Source: Leptolinea sp.
GTDB lineage: Bacteria; Chloroflexota; Anaerolineae; Anaerolineales; Anaerolineaceae
Assembly (NCBI GenBank): GCA_012798535.1
Contig: JAAZMZ010000095.1
Span: forward strand, 1-56,645
Direction: 5' to 3'
Length of the DNA stretch: 56,645 nt
Made by a program: the position numbers and the translations under genes
Shown: positions 26,029 to 35,251 of the stretch, one piece after another
How positions within the stretch are numbered: position 1 is the stretch's first letter
Layout: each line of letters starts with the position of its first letter
Notes under the pieces: model-generated
Told to the model about the DNA's origin: nothing
The model's input: the letters and a program-made list of their open reading frames with translations, nothing else
The model's database searches: none

Positions 26029-26265
26029 ATGAAAGATCTGATTGATTACATTGCCAAATCGCTGGTAGATGACCCAAACCAGGTCAGGGTGACGCAGGAA
26101 AAAGTCGGCGGAAAGACCCGGCTGGAACTGCATGTTGCCAAGGAAGATATGGGCAGGGTCATTGGTAAGAGTGGCCGCGTTGCCAATGCCATGCGGATTC
26201 TTCTGCGCGTATCTGCTGCCCGTGAAGGGAAGCAGGCATCACTGGATGTGATAGAACCGCGTTGA
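26029..26265 (+). CDS. khpA: KH-domain RNA-binding protein KhpA
   Basis: A 78-residue single KH domain with GRVIGKSGRVANAMR (the GxxG RNA-binding loop). In other bacteria KhpA binds small RNAs and pairs with KhpB/Jag, affecting cell elongation. The start is ATG 26029, with GTG 26023 as an in-frame alternative. It sits between rpsP and rimM as in many genomes, with 7 bases to the rimM ATG. Confidence 0.93.
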   Translation: MKDLIDYIAKSLVDDPNQVRVTQEKVGGKTRLELHVAKEDMGRVIGKSGRVANAMRILLRVSAAREGKQASLDVIEPR

Positions 26266-26272
26266 ACTGACC

Positions 26273-26824
26273 ATGATGGCCAGGATCATCAATCGCAACA
26301 CAAAAACAGGCTCGCCCGACAAAGGTGAGCCTGAATATGTTTTGATAGGCAAATTGCGGCGCGCCCACGGTGTGACCGGTGAAATCGTGCTGGGAATCGT
26401 GACTGATTTCCCCGAGCGGATAAAATCCGGAAAGACCGTCTATCTTGGAAACCGGCATACTCCATCCAGGATAACCGGCTGCCGATCCTTCCACAAAGAT
26501 CTGTTGATCACTCTGGAAGGATTCCACAATCGCGAAGAAGTTGCGAAATTGACCAACCTTGATGTCTTTGTCCGCACAGGCGAATTGCCGCCTCTGCCGG
26601 ATGGACAGCTTTACCATCACCAGTTGATCGGCCTGAACGTTATGCGTGAAGATGGTTTTTCCCTGGGAACAGTCACGGAGATACTGTCCACCGGTGCAAA
26701 CGATGTGTATGTAATTACAGATTCAGAAGGACGAGAGACTTTGATCCCGGCAGTCGAATCTGTAATTTTGAAAATCGATCTGGAGTCTGGTAAGATCATC
26801 GTAAGACCACCCGAGTGGGAGTGA
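26273..26824 (+). CDS. rimM: Ribosome maturation factor RimM
   Basis: A 183-residue factor that helps assemble the 30S subunit head with S19. The N-terminal RimM domain begins at about residue 22 ('YVLIGKLRRAHGVTGEIVLG'), and the C-terminal PRC-barrel has 'LIGLNVMREDGFSLGTVTEI' and TLIPAVESVILKIDL. The first 20 residues (polar, Asn/Lys/Thr-rich) extend beyond the usual start. It is followed by dprA rather than by the trmD often found here. Confidence 0.95.
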   Translation: MMARIINRNTKTGSPDKGEPEYVLIGKLRRAHGVTGEIVLGIVTDFPERIKSGKTVYLGNRHTPSRITGCRSFHKDLLITLEGFHNREEVAKLTNLDVFVRTGELPPLPDGQLYHHQLIGLNVMREDGFSLGTVTEILSTGANDVYVITDSEGRETLIPAVESVILKIDLESGKIIVRPPEWE

Positions 26825-26835
26825 AAAGACCGGGT

Positions 26836-27954
26836 ATGGATGACCGGAAATTCTGGATCGGTTTTACGTACATTCGTGGTATAGGTGCTGTCCGGTTCCG
26901 CGGATTGTTGAACGCGTTTTCTGATCTGCAATCCGCATGGAACGCCTCATGCAGCCAGCTCATGGAAGCAGGCCTCAGTCAGAAGATCGTGGATAATTTC
27001 CAGCAGGTGCGTCGGCAGATCGACCTGGAGCGCATCTGGAACAATATCCAGAAAGCCGGCATCACCGTGTTGACCTGGGATGATGAGGCGTATCCGCGGC
27101 GCTTGAAGGAAATCGACCAGCCACCTCCGGTGCTGTATGTTCTGGGTGATTTGACCCTGCAGGATGAATGGGCAGCCGCGATTGTCGGAACCCGCCGAAT
27201 GACGGGTTACGGCCGCCAGGTTACGGAAGAACTGGCGGAACTGCTGGCGCGTCATGGAGTCAGTGTGATAAGCGGTCTGGCGCGCGGAGTGGATGCAGCC
27301 GCTCACCAGACCTGTTTGAAGTTTGGCGGGCGGACCATCGCCGTTTTGGGAAGCGGAGTGGATCAGATCTATCCGCCTGAGCATCGCAAACTGGCGGAAC
27401 AAATCGCGAAAAACGGCGCGGTAATCAGTGATTACCCGCCCGGCACTCCGCCGGAAAGCAATAATTTTCCCCCGAGAAACCGCATCATTTCAGGCCTGTC
27501 GCGGGTGGTGGTGGTAATCGAAGCTGGCATCACCAGCGGGGCATTGATCACGTCAACCTTCGCCGCCGAGCAAGGCCGAGACGTTTTTGCCCTGCCGGGC
27601 AGTATCTATGCCAGCCAGTCCAAAGGAACCAACCGTCTTATCCAGCAGGGCGCCAGACCACTGGTCGAGGTGAAAGATGTGCTGGATGCGTTGAATATCG
27701 AGCAGGTGCAGGAATACCGGCAGGCACGCCTGGAATTACCCACTGATCCGCGAGAACAGCAGCTCCTGGACGCACTGGGGTATGAACCGGTGCATATCGA
27801 TGACCTGGGAAATCTGACAGGATGGGGAATGGATACCCTGACAGCCACCCTGACCATGATGGAATTGAAGGGTTTGGTCCAGCAGGTTGGAGGAATGAAC
27901 TATATACTGGTGAAAGAAAAGACTATTATGTATCAGGCGAATCGAGATGAATGA
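26836..27954 (+). CDS. dprA: DNA-processing protein DprA (Smf)
   Basis: A 372-residue protein that loads RecA onto incoming single-stranded DNA during transformation. An N-terminal helical (SAM-like) region covers about 1-75, and the Rossmann core has AAIVGTRRMTGYGR, 'SVISGLARGVDAAAHQTCLK', 'TIAVLGSGVDQIYPPEHRKL', FPPRNRIISGLS and GSIYASQSKGTNRLIQQGA. A C-terminal winged-helix (DML1-like) domain starts near 300. The ATG at 26836 gives the conserved N-terminus; GTG 26815 and GTG 26821 are possible and would overlap rimM. It overlaps manC by 8 bases. Confidence 0.95.
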   Translation: MDDRKFWIGFTYIRGIGAVRFRGLLNAFSDLQSAWNASCSQLMEAGLSQKIVDNFQQVRRQIDLERIWNNIQKAGITVLTWDDEAYPRRLKEIDQPPPVLYVLGDLTLQDEWAAAIVGTRRMTGYGRQVTEELAELLARHGVSVISGLARGVDAAAHQTCLKFGGRTIAVLGSGVDQIYPPEHRKLAEQIAKNGAVISDYPPGTPPESNNFPPRNRIISGLSRVVVVIEAGITSGALITSTFAAEQGRDVFALPGSIYASQSKGTNRLIQQGARPLVEVKDVLDALNIEQVQEYRQARLELPTDPREQQLLDALGYEPVHIDDLGNLTGWGMDTLTATLTMMELKGLVQQVGGMNYILVKEKTIMYQANRDE

Positions 27955-29041
27955 ACATCTATATGCGGTGATCATGGCAGGTGGAGGCGGCACCCGATTA
28001 TGGCCGCTTTCACGGCGCAGCCGGCCCAAGCAAATGCTGACCATCACCGGTGATAAGACTTTATTCCAGATCGCTGTGGATCGCTTATTCGGGTTATTGA
28101 CGCCGGAACAGATATATATTGTTACGGTGGAAGACCAGGCGCGGGAATTGCAGAAACAGAAACCGGAAATCCCTGTCGAAAATTTCCTGATCGAACCGAT
28201 GCCCAAAGGGACTGCTTCTGTTGTTGCGCTTGCCGCACAGGCAATCCAGTTGAAAGATCCACAGGCAGTAATGGTGGTGTTGACAGCCGATCACTATATC
28301 CAGAATGTGAAGCACTTTCACCATCTGATCTCCTGTGGTATGCAAATCGCACAGGAAGGCTATCTGGTCACTCTGGGTATTGAACCATTATTCCCGGCGA
28401 CCGGTTACGGGTATATCCAGCGTGGGAACCAACTCGGAGAACATGTCGGGTTGCCATATTACCAAGTATTGAAATTCAAAGAAAAGCCAAATGAAGATCT
28501 GGCACTTGAATTCATCGAACGGGGAGATCATGATTGGAATTCCGGTATGTTTTTCTGGCGCGCGGATCGAATTTTGGAAGAAATTGCCAGGCACATGCCC
28601 GAACTATATAAAAAAATCGAAATCATCCAAAAAGCCTGGACTTCCGATTCAAAACAGAAGGTATTACAGGCCAACTGGCAGGAGATAAATCCTGAAACAA
28701 TTGACTATGGTATTATGGAAAAAGCTGACCGGGTGGCCTGTATCCCCGCCAGAAACCTCGGCTGGAATGATGTCGGAAGCTGGGATTCACTGTTTGATGT
28801 CATGCCTGTTGACGGCAAAGGCAACATTACCCTGGCAGAGGATGTATTTCTTGAGGATACCTCGGATTCGTTGATCGTCAGTGAAAATCCGATGAGAAAA
28901 TTCATTGCTACCATTGGTATTGAAAACATCGTGATTGTGGATACACCGGATGCGTTGTTGGTCTGTAAAAAAACTGATACCCAAAAAGTGAAACAGGTCG
29001 TTGATTTCCTCAAAAAAGAGGGCTGTCAACAGCTTTTATAA
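27947..29041 (+). CDS. manC: Mannose-1-phosphate guanylyltransferase
   Basis: A 364-residue nucleotidyltransferase making GDP-mannose from mannose-1-phosphate and GTP. Visible motifs are AVIMAGGGGTRLWPLSRRS near the start, the Lys in RPKQML, FLIEPMPKGTASVVALAAQ, VVLTADHYIQN, WNSGMFFWRAD and 'VGSWDSLFDVMP'. It is the single-domain type, without the isomerase C-terminus of the fused AlgA/ManC. It is coupled to dprA by an 8-base overlap. GDP-mannose could feed the glycan genes at 45-56 kb. Confidence 0.92.
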   Translation: MNEHLYAVIMAGGGGTRLWPLSRRSRPKQMLTITGDKTLFQIAVDRLFGLLTPEQIYIVTVEDQARELQKQKPEIPVENFLIEPMPKGTASVVALAAQAIQLKDPQAVMVVLTADHYIQNVKHFHHLISCGMQIAQEGYLVTLGIEPLFPATGYGYIQRGNQLGEHVGLPYYQVLKFKEKPNEDLALEFIERGDHDWNSGMFFWRADRILEEIARHMPELYKKIEIIQKAWTSDSKQKVLQANWQEINPETIDYGIMEKADRVACIPARNLGWNDVGSWDSLFDVMPVDGKGNITLAEDVFLEDTSDSLIVSENPMRKFIATIGIENIVIVDTPDALLVCKKTDTQKVKQVVDFLKKEGCQQLL

Positions 29042-29045
29042 ATCA

Positions 29046-31436
29046 ATGGAGTATTTATCCTTGGAAGCTTATTGCGTACGCTGCAAAGAGAAACGTGAGA
29101 TTCAAAATCCCGAAGCCGGTTTTACCGTAACAGGGACTCCTATTACCCGGGGGACATGTGCTTTCTGCGGAACCCGATTGGCCCGCATGGGGATGACCGA
29201 TGCCCATGCCGGTCTGGAACGGCCCGTAAAAATGGAGCGCAAACCCGGCGTGAAAAAAGATGGATCTAAGAAAACTGGTAAAAAAGCCGGAAAGAAATCG
29301 GTTGTATCGGGTATCGATCATGTGGGAAAACTGGTGATCGTCGAATCGCCGGCCAAAGCTAAAACCATCGGCCGGTTTCTGGGTAGCGGTTACACTGTTC
29401 GGGCTTCCATTGGGCATGTGCGTGATCTGTTGAGATCCAGTCTGTCGGTGGATATCGAACATGATTTCGCGCCAAAATATCGCGTACCGAACGAGAAGCG
29501 CCAGATCGTAAAGGAGATCAAAGCGCTGGCGCAAAATGCCGATGAGATCTATCTGGCAACTGACCCCGACCGCGAAGGGGAAGCCATTGCCTGGCACCTC
29601 TTAGAATCGGCGGAAATGCAGCCGGAGATCTCTCACCGGGTGGTTTTTCACGAGATCACCGCACCGGCCATCGCGGAAGCGTTTGCCCATCCACGCCAGA
29701 TTGATACAAGTTTGGTAAATGCTCAGCAGGCTCGGCGCATCCTGGACCGCTTGGTGGGATACAGTCTCACCCCGCTGCTCTGGGAAAAGGTGCGTGGACG
29801 CTTATCAGCCGGCCGGGTTCAATCTGTAGCCCTACGTTTGATTGTCGAACGTGAACGTGAGATCGAGGCTTTTAAACCGGAGGAATACTGGACCATCGGT
29901 GCGGAATTCACACCGGAAGGTACACGGTCGAAATACCTCTCGCGTTTTTACCGGATGGATGATCAGGAACCGGTCCTACCCGAAGAGACAACGGTAAACC
30001 AGCTGTGCCGGGATATCGAAAAAGCGGAATACATAATTTCAAAGATTAAGAAGAGCGAGCGTCATCGTAAACCGGCACCGCCGTTCATCACCAGTACTTT
30101 ACAGCAGGAAGCTTCCCGCAAATTGGGATTTACTGCTAGAAGGACCATGGCTGTTGCTCAGCAATTGTATGAAGGTATTTCCATCGGGGGATCCGGTACA
30201 ATCGGCCTGATCACTTATATGCGTACTGACTCCACGAATGTGGCGGAAATGGCGCAGAACGAAGCCCGTCAGTTCATCACAGAGAACTTTGGCGCAGATT
30301 TTCTTCCCGCTACGGCACCGCAATACAAAACCAAGGCAATCGGCGCCCAGGAAGCTCATGAAGCCATTCGTCCGACATCAGTTTTTCGAAGGCCGGATGA
30401 TGTGAAGGAATACCTCACCCCGGAACAATTCCGGCTGTATCAACTTGTCTGGCAGCGTTTTGTTTCTTCGCAGATGGAAGAAGCTGTTTACGACACCGTG
30501 ACAGTCGAAATCACCGGAAAAACAAACCTGCATACCTATACCTTCCGCACTTCCGGACAAACGATAAAGTTCCCGGGTTTTCTGGTTGTGTACGAAGAAT
30601 CGAAGAGTGAAGACCGGGATAAAGATGAAGAAGAAAATCAGAAAATCCCTGCCGGTCTTTCGGAAGGACAAAAGCAGAACCTCAATCGGCTGATCCCTGA
30701 GCAGCATTTTACCCAACCACCTCCTCGATACACGGAAGCCTCTCTTGTAGCTGCGTTAGAGGAAAATGGTATTGGACGTCCGTCCACGTATGCACCTACG
30801 ATTTCAACCATCCAACAACGCGGTTATGTGATTCGCGAGAATAAGCGTCTGTTCCCAACAGAGACAGGCATTCTGGTGACGGATCTGCTGGTGGAGCATT
30901 TCCCGGATGTGGTGGATGTGCAATTCACCGCGGGCATGGAATCAAACCTGGACAGAATTGCCTCCAGTGATATGCAGTGGGTGGATGTTATCCGTGATTT
31001 CTACAGCGGATTTGAAGAGGAAGTGGAACGCGCCCGCAAGGAAATGCCGGAAGTTAAGACCGAACCGGAAAAGATCGACCGGCCTTGCCCGGAATGCGGC
31101 AGCGATCTGGTTGTTCGCTGGGGCCGGTATGGAAAATTCATATCCTGCAGCACGTATCCAACCTGCAAACATACTGAGGCATTCCTAGAAAAGATCGGAG
31201 TCACCTGTCCGGAGGACGGTGGCGAAATTGTTGAACGTAAATCGCGCAAGGGACGCATCTTCTATGGGTGCGCTAATTACCCGCAATGTCAGTTCGTTTC
31301 CTGGAAGAAACCAGTTCCTCAGCCCTGTCCAAATTGCGGTGGTTTACTGGTGATTGCCAACAAAAGAGAATTCCAGTGCCTGCAATGTAATGAGACCTTC
31401 CTGCAAGAGCAGGTAGCTGACAGCAAAATCGACTAG
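29046..31436 (+). CDS. topA: DNA topoisomerase I with N-terminal zinc ribbon
   Basis: A 796-residue type IA topoisomerase relaxing negative supercoils. The toprim domain has LVIVESPAKAKTIGRFLG and ATDPDREGEAIAWHLL, and the catalytic Tyr is in GLITYMRTDSTNV. Zinc ribbons follow near the C-terminus (CPECGS...CSTYPTC, a divergent CPEDGG...CANYPQC, and CPNCGG...CLQC). Unusually, about 90 residues precede the toprim: a DUF5679-like zinc ribbon (Cys10, Cys13, Cys38, Cys41) and a Lys-rich linker. The ATG at 29046 lies 4 bases after the manC stop, with no clear ribosome site; coupling is likely. Confidence 0.96.
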   Translation: MEYLSLEAYCVRCKEKREIQNPEAGFTVTGTPITRGTCAFCGTRLARMGMTDAHAGLERPVKMERKPGVKKDGSKKTGKKAGKKSVVSGIDHVGKLVIVESPAKAKTIGRFLGSGYTVRASIGHVRDLLRSSLSVDIEHDFAPKYRVPNEKRQIVKEIKALAQNADEIYLATDPDREGEAIAWHLLESAEMQPEISHRVVFHEITAPAIAEAFAHPRQIDTSLVNAQQARRILDRLVGYSLTPLLWEKVRGRLSAGRVQSVALRLIVEREREIEAFKPEEYWTIGAEFTPEGTRSKYLSRFYRMDDQEPVLPEETTVNQLCRDIEKAEYIISKIKKSERHRKPAPPFITSTLQQEASRKLGFTARRTMAVAQQLYEGISIGGSGTIGLITYMRTDSTNVAEMAQNEARQFITENFGADFLPATAPQYKTKAIGAQEAHEAIRPTSVFRRPDDVKEYLTPEQFRLYQLVWQRFVSSQMEEAVYDTVTVEITGKTNLHTYTFRTSGQTIKFPGFLVVYEESKSEDRDKDEEENQKIPAGLSEGQKQNLNRLIPEQHFTQPPPRYTEASLVAALEENGIGRPSTYAPTISTIQQRGYVIRENKRLFPTETGILVTDLLVEHFPDVVDVQFTAGMESNLDRIASSDMQWVDVIRDFYSGFEEEVERARKEMPEVKTEPEKIDRPCPECGSDLVVRWGRYGKFISCSTYPTCKHTEAFLEKIGVTCPEDGGEIVERKSRKGRIFYGCANYPQCQFVSWKKPVPQPCPNCGGLLVIANKREFQCLQCNETFLQEQVADSKID

Positions 31437-31537
31437 GCATACTTATTGCACCTTCCGCTTTACACTCTCTGTGTCTACAAATCCAGTAGATGAATGGAGT
31501 GGCTTACCAGCAACCCTCATAGTAGGAGTGTGAACGG

Positions 31538-32671
31538 ATGGAAAAAATTCTCGAGCGGCTGAAAAACCCTCTTTATGCAGGAATAACCGGATTCCTGGTT
31601 GGTTTGATTCTGGGTCTTCCAATTCTTGGTTGGATCGTCTGGCCGGTTCAATGGACAGATGCTGCTCCGCAGCATTTACGCAGCGACCTGCAGGCAGATT
31701 ACTTGCGAATGATGATCGATTCTTACAATCGAAACCAAGATGAATCTCTGGCCCATAAACGCTGGCAGGACCTAGGATCTGCAGGACAATCTGCGTTGAA
31801 GACACTGGCGGCAAACCCAGGGAATACCGATCCACAGGAAATTGAACAGATGGCGCTACTGGTGCAGGCACCCATTCCGGCGATCAAGCCAGGAGAAAAA
31901 CCACCTGCAGAAACGAAAGGACAAATTGAGGAATCCCAGGGTGGAGAAGAAGCGACGGCAGCCCCAGTAGCCGGTGGAGCCACCAAACCTTCTTCCATCC
32001 TTTCAGGCAAGAACAATCTAACAATCCTGCTGGGTGTGATGTGTGTTCTTACTCTGGCTGTAGGTGGATTGCTGGTTTTCCTCCTGTTGCGCAGAAAGAA
32101 ACCCGTACAGGAGGAAACTGAAGAGACCGATGAAACAGGTGAAGGCTATACTGGTGAAGAGATGGAATATGTTCAGGATCAGGCAGCAACCGGAGCAGCC
32201 GCGAATGGAACTAAAAAGCGCTCCAGTAACACGTCTGAAGAGCCGCCGGTTGTTCAGTTTATGACAACCTATATGCTGGGCGATGACCTGTATGACGATT
32301 CGTTCAGCATAGATGCGCCTACAGGCGAGTTTCTCGGGGAATGCGGCGTAGGTATTTCAGAAACTATAGGTGTTGGTGATCCCAAGAAAGTCACCGCGTT
32401 CGAGGTCTGGCTGTTTGATAAGAATGATATTCAGACAGTGACTAAAGTGATGATGTCGAATCATGCTTTCAATGATCCAAACATCCGGCAGCGTTTGCTG
32501 GCCAAAGGTGAACCGCAGCTGGTGGAGCCCGGCAAACGCATTCTACTGGAGACAGCTTCACTTCAAATGGAAGCCCGCATTGTCGATGCCAGCTACGGCG
32601 GTGGAGCGATGCCCACAAACAGCTACTTTGACCGCCTGACACTTGAATTGGCCGTCTGGCCAAAGAGTTGA
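31538..32671 (+). CDS. Conserved membrane protein, unknown function (377 residues)
   Basis: The family was not recognised. A membrane helix at about residues 13-38 (AGITGFLVGLILGLPILGW) is followed by an external region to about 165 rich in Ala, Pro and Glu. A second helix (LTILLGVMCVLTLAVGGLLV) comes near 170-192, then RRKK and an acidic linker (about 197-235). The C-terminal, probably cytoplasmic, domain of about 135 residues ('FMTTYMLGDDLYDDSFSIDA' to LTLELAVWPKS) looks globular with beta strands. TAGGAG stands before the ATG. The two-helix layout suggests a link between outside and cytoplasm. It stands alone after topA and ends in a shared terminator. Confidence 0.85.
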   Translation: MEKILERLKNPLYAGITGFLVGLILGLPILGWIVWPVQWTDAAPQHLRSDLQADYLRMMIDSYNRNQDESLAHKRWQDLGSAGQSALKTLAANPGNTDPQEIEQMALLVQAPIPAIKPGEKPPAETKGQIEESQGGEEATAAPVAGGATKPSSILSGKNNLTILLGVMCVLTLAVGGLLVFLLLRRKKPVQEETEETDETGEGYTGEEMEYVQDQAATGAAANGTKKRSSNTSEEPPVVQFMTTYMLGDDLYDDSFSIDAPTGEFLGECGVGISETIGVGDPKKVTAFEVWLFDKNDIQTVTKVMMSNHAFNDPNIRQRLLAKGEPQLVEPGKRILLETASLQMEARIVDASYGGGAMPTNSYFDRLTLELAVWPKS

Positions 32672-32686
32672 AATCTATCTTGATGA

Positions 32687-32722
32687 AAAAATCCGTGTTC
32701 GCAGTGAACACGGATTTTTTTA
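32687..32722. terminator. Bidirectional intrinsic terminator
   Basis: ATCCGTGTTC, GCAGT and GAACACGGAT form the hairpin, with A-runs on the left and T-runs on the right. It lies between the converging membrane protein gene and greA. Confidence 0.92.
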
Positions 32723-33190
32723 TTATTCGATGGCAATGATCTTAAACTGAATGATACCCCCGGGAGTATCTGCCGTGGCCATATCTCCTACACCCTTTCC
32801 CATCACGGCTCTTCCAATGGGTGATTCGTGTGAGATGCGATTGTTCCTGGGGTCAGCTTCTTTTGGCCCAACAACCTGATACTTTTCTGCAGGGTAGTTA
32901 CCTTCTTGAATTGTTATGTGGGCACCGATATTAACGACGGTTCGCCCCGAGGAGGATTCATCAATGATTACCACATTGCGAAGCGTTCTTTCCAATTCCT
33001 GGATTTTGCCTTCCAGGAATCCCTGTTCTTCTTTGGCGCTGATGTAATCGGCATTTTCAGAGAGGTCACCCTGTTGGATTGCCGATCGTAGGCGGGCTGA
33101 AAGAGCCTCTCTTTGCGGCCCTTTCAACTGTTCAAGTTCTTGTTTCAGGCGAGCCAATCCATCTGCCGTTAAATATGAAACATCATCCAT
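32723..33190 (-). CDS. greA: Transcription elongation factor GreA
   Basis: A 155-residue GreA that rescues backtracked RNA polymerase by stimulating transcript cleavage. The N-terminal coiled coil has LTADGLARLKQELEQL and GDLSENADYISAKEEQ (the acidic tip Asp and Glu). The C-terminal FKBP-like domain has 'ISHESPIGRAVMGKGVGD'. ATG 33190 is favoured because AGGAG lies 8 bases upstream; the ATG at 33196 is too close to it. It is the last gene of the leftward isoprenoid operon, 83 bases after the HD protein. Confidence 0.96.
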   Translation of the reverse strand: MDDVSYLTADGLARLKQELEQLKGPQREALSARLRSAIQQGDLSENADYISAKEEQGFLEGKIQELERTLRNVVIIDESSSGRTVVNIGAHITIQEGNYPAEKYQVVGPKEADPRNNRISHESPIGRAVMGKGVGDMATADTPGGIIQFKIIAIE

Positions 33191-33273
33191 CACCATATCT
33201 CCTGTAAGGCATTGAAGTCTGTATTTTACCGCATGACCGGGAGATATGAGAGTTTATTAATTCCAGGAGATTA

Positions 33274-34425
33274 CTATGGTAAAACCTCAGGGTTGAAGAG
33301 GCGTTGATATTCATCCACGGCAAACCGATCCGTCATACCGGCAATATAATCGCAGACGGCATAATGGAGCCCTCTTTCAGAGATCAATAATTGAATATGG
33401 TTAGGAAGTACGGAGGGTTCCTCAATATATGTGTTAAAGATGCTGGTCAGCATGTTCTCGGCTTTCACCGACATGCGTACCACACGATAATGACGGTACA
33501 GGTTTCGGTACAAAAAATCTTTCAACTGGCGGTTCCGCTGGATCATCTCAACGTCCAGGCCAACCACATTGTGGTCAAGCCGCTGCAACTCTTCGACACT
33601 GGCAACTGAGCTCTGACGCAAATTTTCCGCCGTCTGGTTGACAAGCGCGGTCACTTCCATACCGATCAATTTTCGGATGATACGATGGCGGGTAAGATCG
33701 TCCAGATGCCCATTCTTAATCCCCAGGGTGCTGAGCAGAATTTCCCAGATTTCAATTCCGGAGAGCATATCTTCGTTGATCATACCGGAGCGCAGTCCGT
33801 CATCCAGATCGTGCGCTGTGTAAGCCATTTCATCGGCCGCGTTGGTAATCTGGGCTTCCAGCGAACCGCGTAGATCAGGATTGAAATCCTCCGCGTCCGA
33901 ACGATCGTATTCTGTTTCGTGTTTCACGATACCTTCCAGAACTTCCCATGAGAGATTCAATCCATCGAAATCCGGATAACGTTTTTCAAGTTTGGTTACG
34001 ATCCGCAGAGAATGCTTGTTATGATCAAAACCACCGTGATCTTTCATCAATCTGGCCAGCGTAGATTCTCCGGAATGTCCAAAAGGTGGATGTCCCAGAT
34101 CATGAGCCAGGCAAATGGCTTCAACCAGATCTTCATTGGCGCCCAGGGCTCTGGCCATGGTTCGACCAATCTGGGTTACTTCGAGTGTATGAGTCAAACG
34201 GGTGCGGTAATAATCCCCTTCGAAATTGAAGAAAACCTGGGTTTTATACTCCAAACGTCTGAAAGCCGTGGTGTGTAAAATGCGGTCACGATCCCGTTGA
34301 AAGCAGGTACGGTATGGAGGCTCCTCTTGAGGGAATTGGCGGCCGCGCGTATCTTTGCTGCGGATGGCATAGGGTGCCAGATTGCGATCTTCCTGTTCTT
34401 CCAATGTCTCTCGGGAGAATAACAT
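33274..34425 (-). CDS. dGTPase-like HD-domain phosphohydrolase
   Basis: A 383-residue deoxyguanosine triphosphohydrolase-like protein, which would split dGTP (or other dNTPs) into the nucleoside and triphosphate. The HD metal site shows as RTRLTHTLEVTQ, CLAHDLGHPPFGHSGE and 'QITNAADEMAYTAHDLDDGL'. 'RDRILHTTAFRRLEYKTQVF' is the typical N-terminal signature. Substrate preference is not readable. The ATG at 34425 follows AAAGGAG. It lies 22 bases after the isopentenyl phosphate kinase gene, so it is in the same operon. Confidence 0.92.
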   Translation of the reverse strand: MLFSRETLEEQEDRNLAPYAIRSKDTRGRQFPQEEPPYRTCFQRDRDRILHTTAFRRLEYKTQVFFNFEGDYYRTRLTHTLEVTQIGRTMARALGANEDLVEAICLAHDLGHPPFGHSGESTLARLMKDHGGFDHNKHSLRIVTKLEKRYPDFDGLNLSWEVLEGIVKHETEYDRSDAEDFNPDLRGSLEAQITNAADEMAYTAHDLDDGLRSGMINEDMLSGIEIWEILLSTLGIKNGHLDDLTRHRIIRKLIGMEVTALVNQTAENLRQSSVASVEELQRLDHNVVGLDVEMIQRNRQLKDFLYRNLYRHYRVVRMSVKAENMLTSIFNTYIEEPSVLPNHIQLLISERGLHYAVCDYIAGMTDRFAVDEYQRLFNPEVLP

Positions 34426-34447
34426 GGTCGGCTCCTTTCTTGCTCGC

Positions 34448-35251
34448 TCATCCTGACTTTAGCAGGGTTCCGGATAGTTTGTCACTCAGGGCTTTTTGGA
34501 TGGAATCCGGAAGTAATCCACTTGTAATCGTAATCTTTATCGCCGGATGTTTTTGAAGTATATCCATCATCAGAGCAACTTTCTTTGCCATGCCACCGGT
34601 CACATCCATACCGCTTGAACCGCGCACGGAGGATGAGGCATTAAACTCAGATATCGTCATGGTTTGCTTCAAACAGGTGCAAGCCGGGTAATCTTGCCAG
34701 ATACCGGGTTCGCGTGAAGTAAGGATGATCTGATCCGGGCAAAGTTCATCGGCCAGCAATGAAAAAATCTCTTCCGTGGAGAGTATGGTGCCGCCCAGAT
34801 GGTTGTCGAAGATCACATCCCCGTTCACAACCGGAATAAGATTATTGCGCAGGGCTTTTCGTATCGGGTCAATCTGATAATTGGCCGGCCGACGATTTTC
34901 CGTGATCAGCCAGGCGGAAGGTGGAAAGGCGATCACTGGAAGGCCGGCGGTCAACAGGGCATGCAGCACGAGTTCATTCAACTGGCGGGCGTCATCCCAG
35001 ACTTCGGCAAAACCAAGCCAGTCTTCTCTGGTTCTTACACCATTCCGCGTACCGTATTTCTGCCCGGAATAATGGCCGAAACTACCTGATCCATGTCCTA
35101 GTACAATGTGCATCTCCGGATGCGTTTTACAGACTCGGACTATTTCTTCCGCCAGCCGTTGGATGTTTTGTGGAAGCGCCGTCCGGGGTTGTGATTTGTC
35201 GGTGATCGCGGCACCGCCCAGTTTGATGAGAACCAGTTTACTACCCTTCAT
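34448..35251 (-). CDS. Isopentenyl phosphate kinase
   Basis: A 267-residue amino-acid kinase fold enzyme best fitting isopentenyl phosphate kinase, which converts isopentenyl phosphate to isopentenyl diphosphate. Motifs are LVLIKLGGAAITDKS (the P-loop Lys), GHGSGSFGHYSG with the His that marks this family, 'NNLIPVVNGDVIFDNHLGGT', DVTGGMAKKV and KITITSGL. The start is ATG 35251, overlapping the mevalonate kinase stop by ATGA (35248-35251); the open frame to 35350 lies inside that gene. With mevalonate kinase it suggests the alternative mevalonate route, in which phosphomevalonate is decarboxylated first. Confidence 0.88.
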   Translation of the reverse strand: MKGSKLVLIKLGGAAITDKSQPRTALPQNIQRLAEEIVRVCKTHPEMHIVLGHGSGSFGHYSGQKYGTRNGVRTREDWLGFAEVWDDARQLNELVLHALLTAGLPVIAFPPSAWLITENRRPANYQIDPIRKALRNNLIPVVNGDVIFDNHLGGTILSTEEIFSLLADELCPDQIILTSREPGIWQDYPACTCLKQTMTISEFNASSSVRGSSGMDVTGGMAKKVALMMDILQKHPAIKITITSGLLPDSIQKALSDKLSGTLLKSG

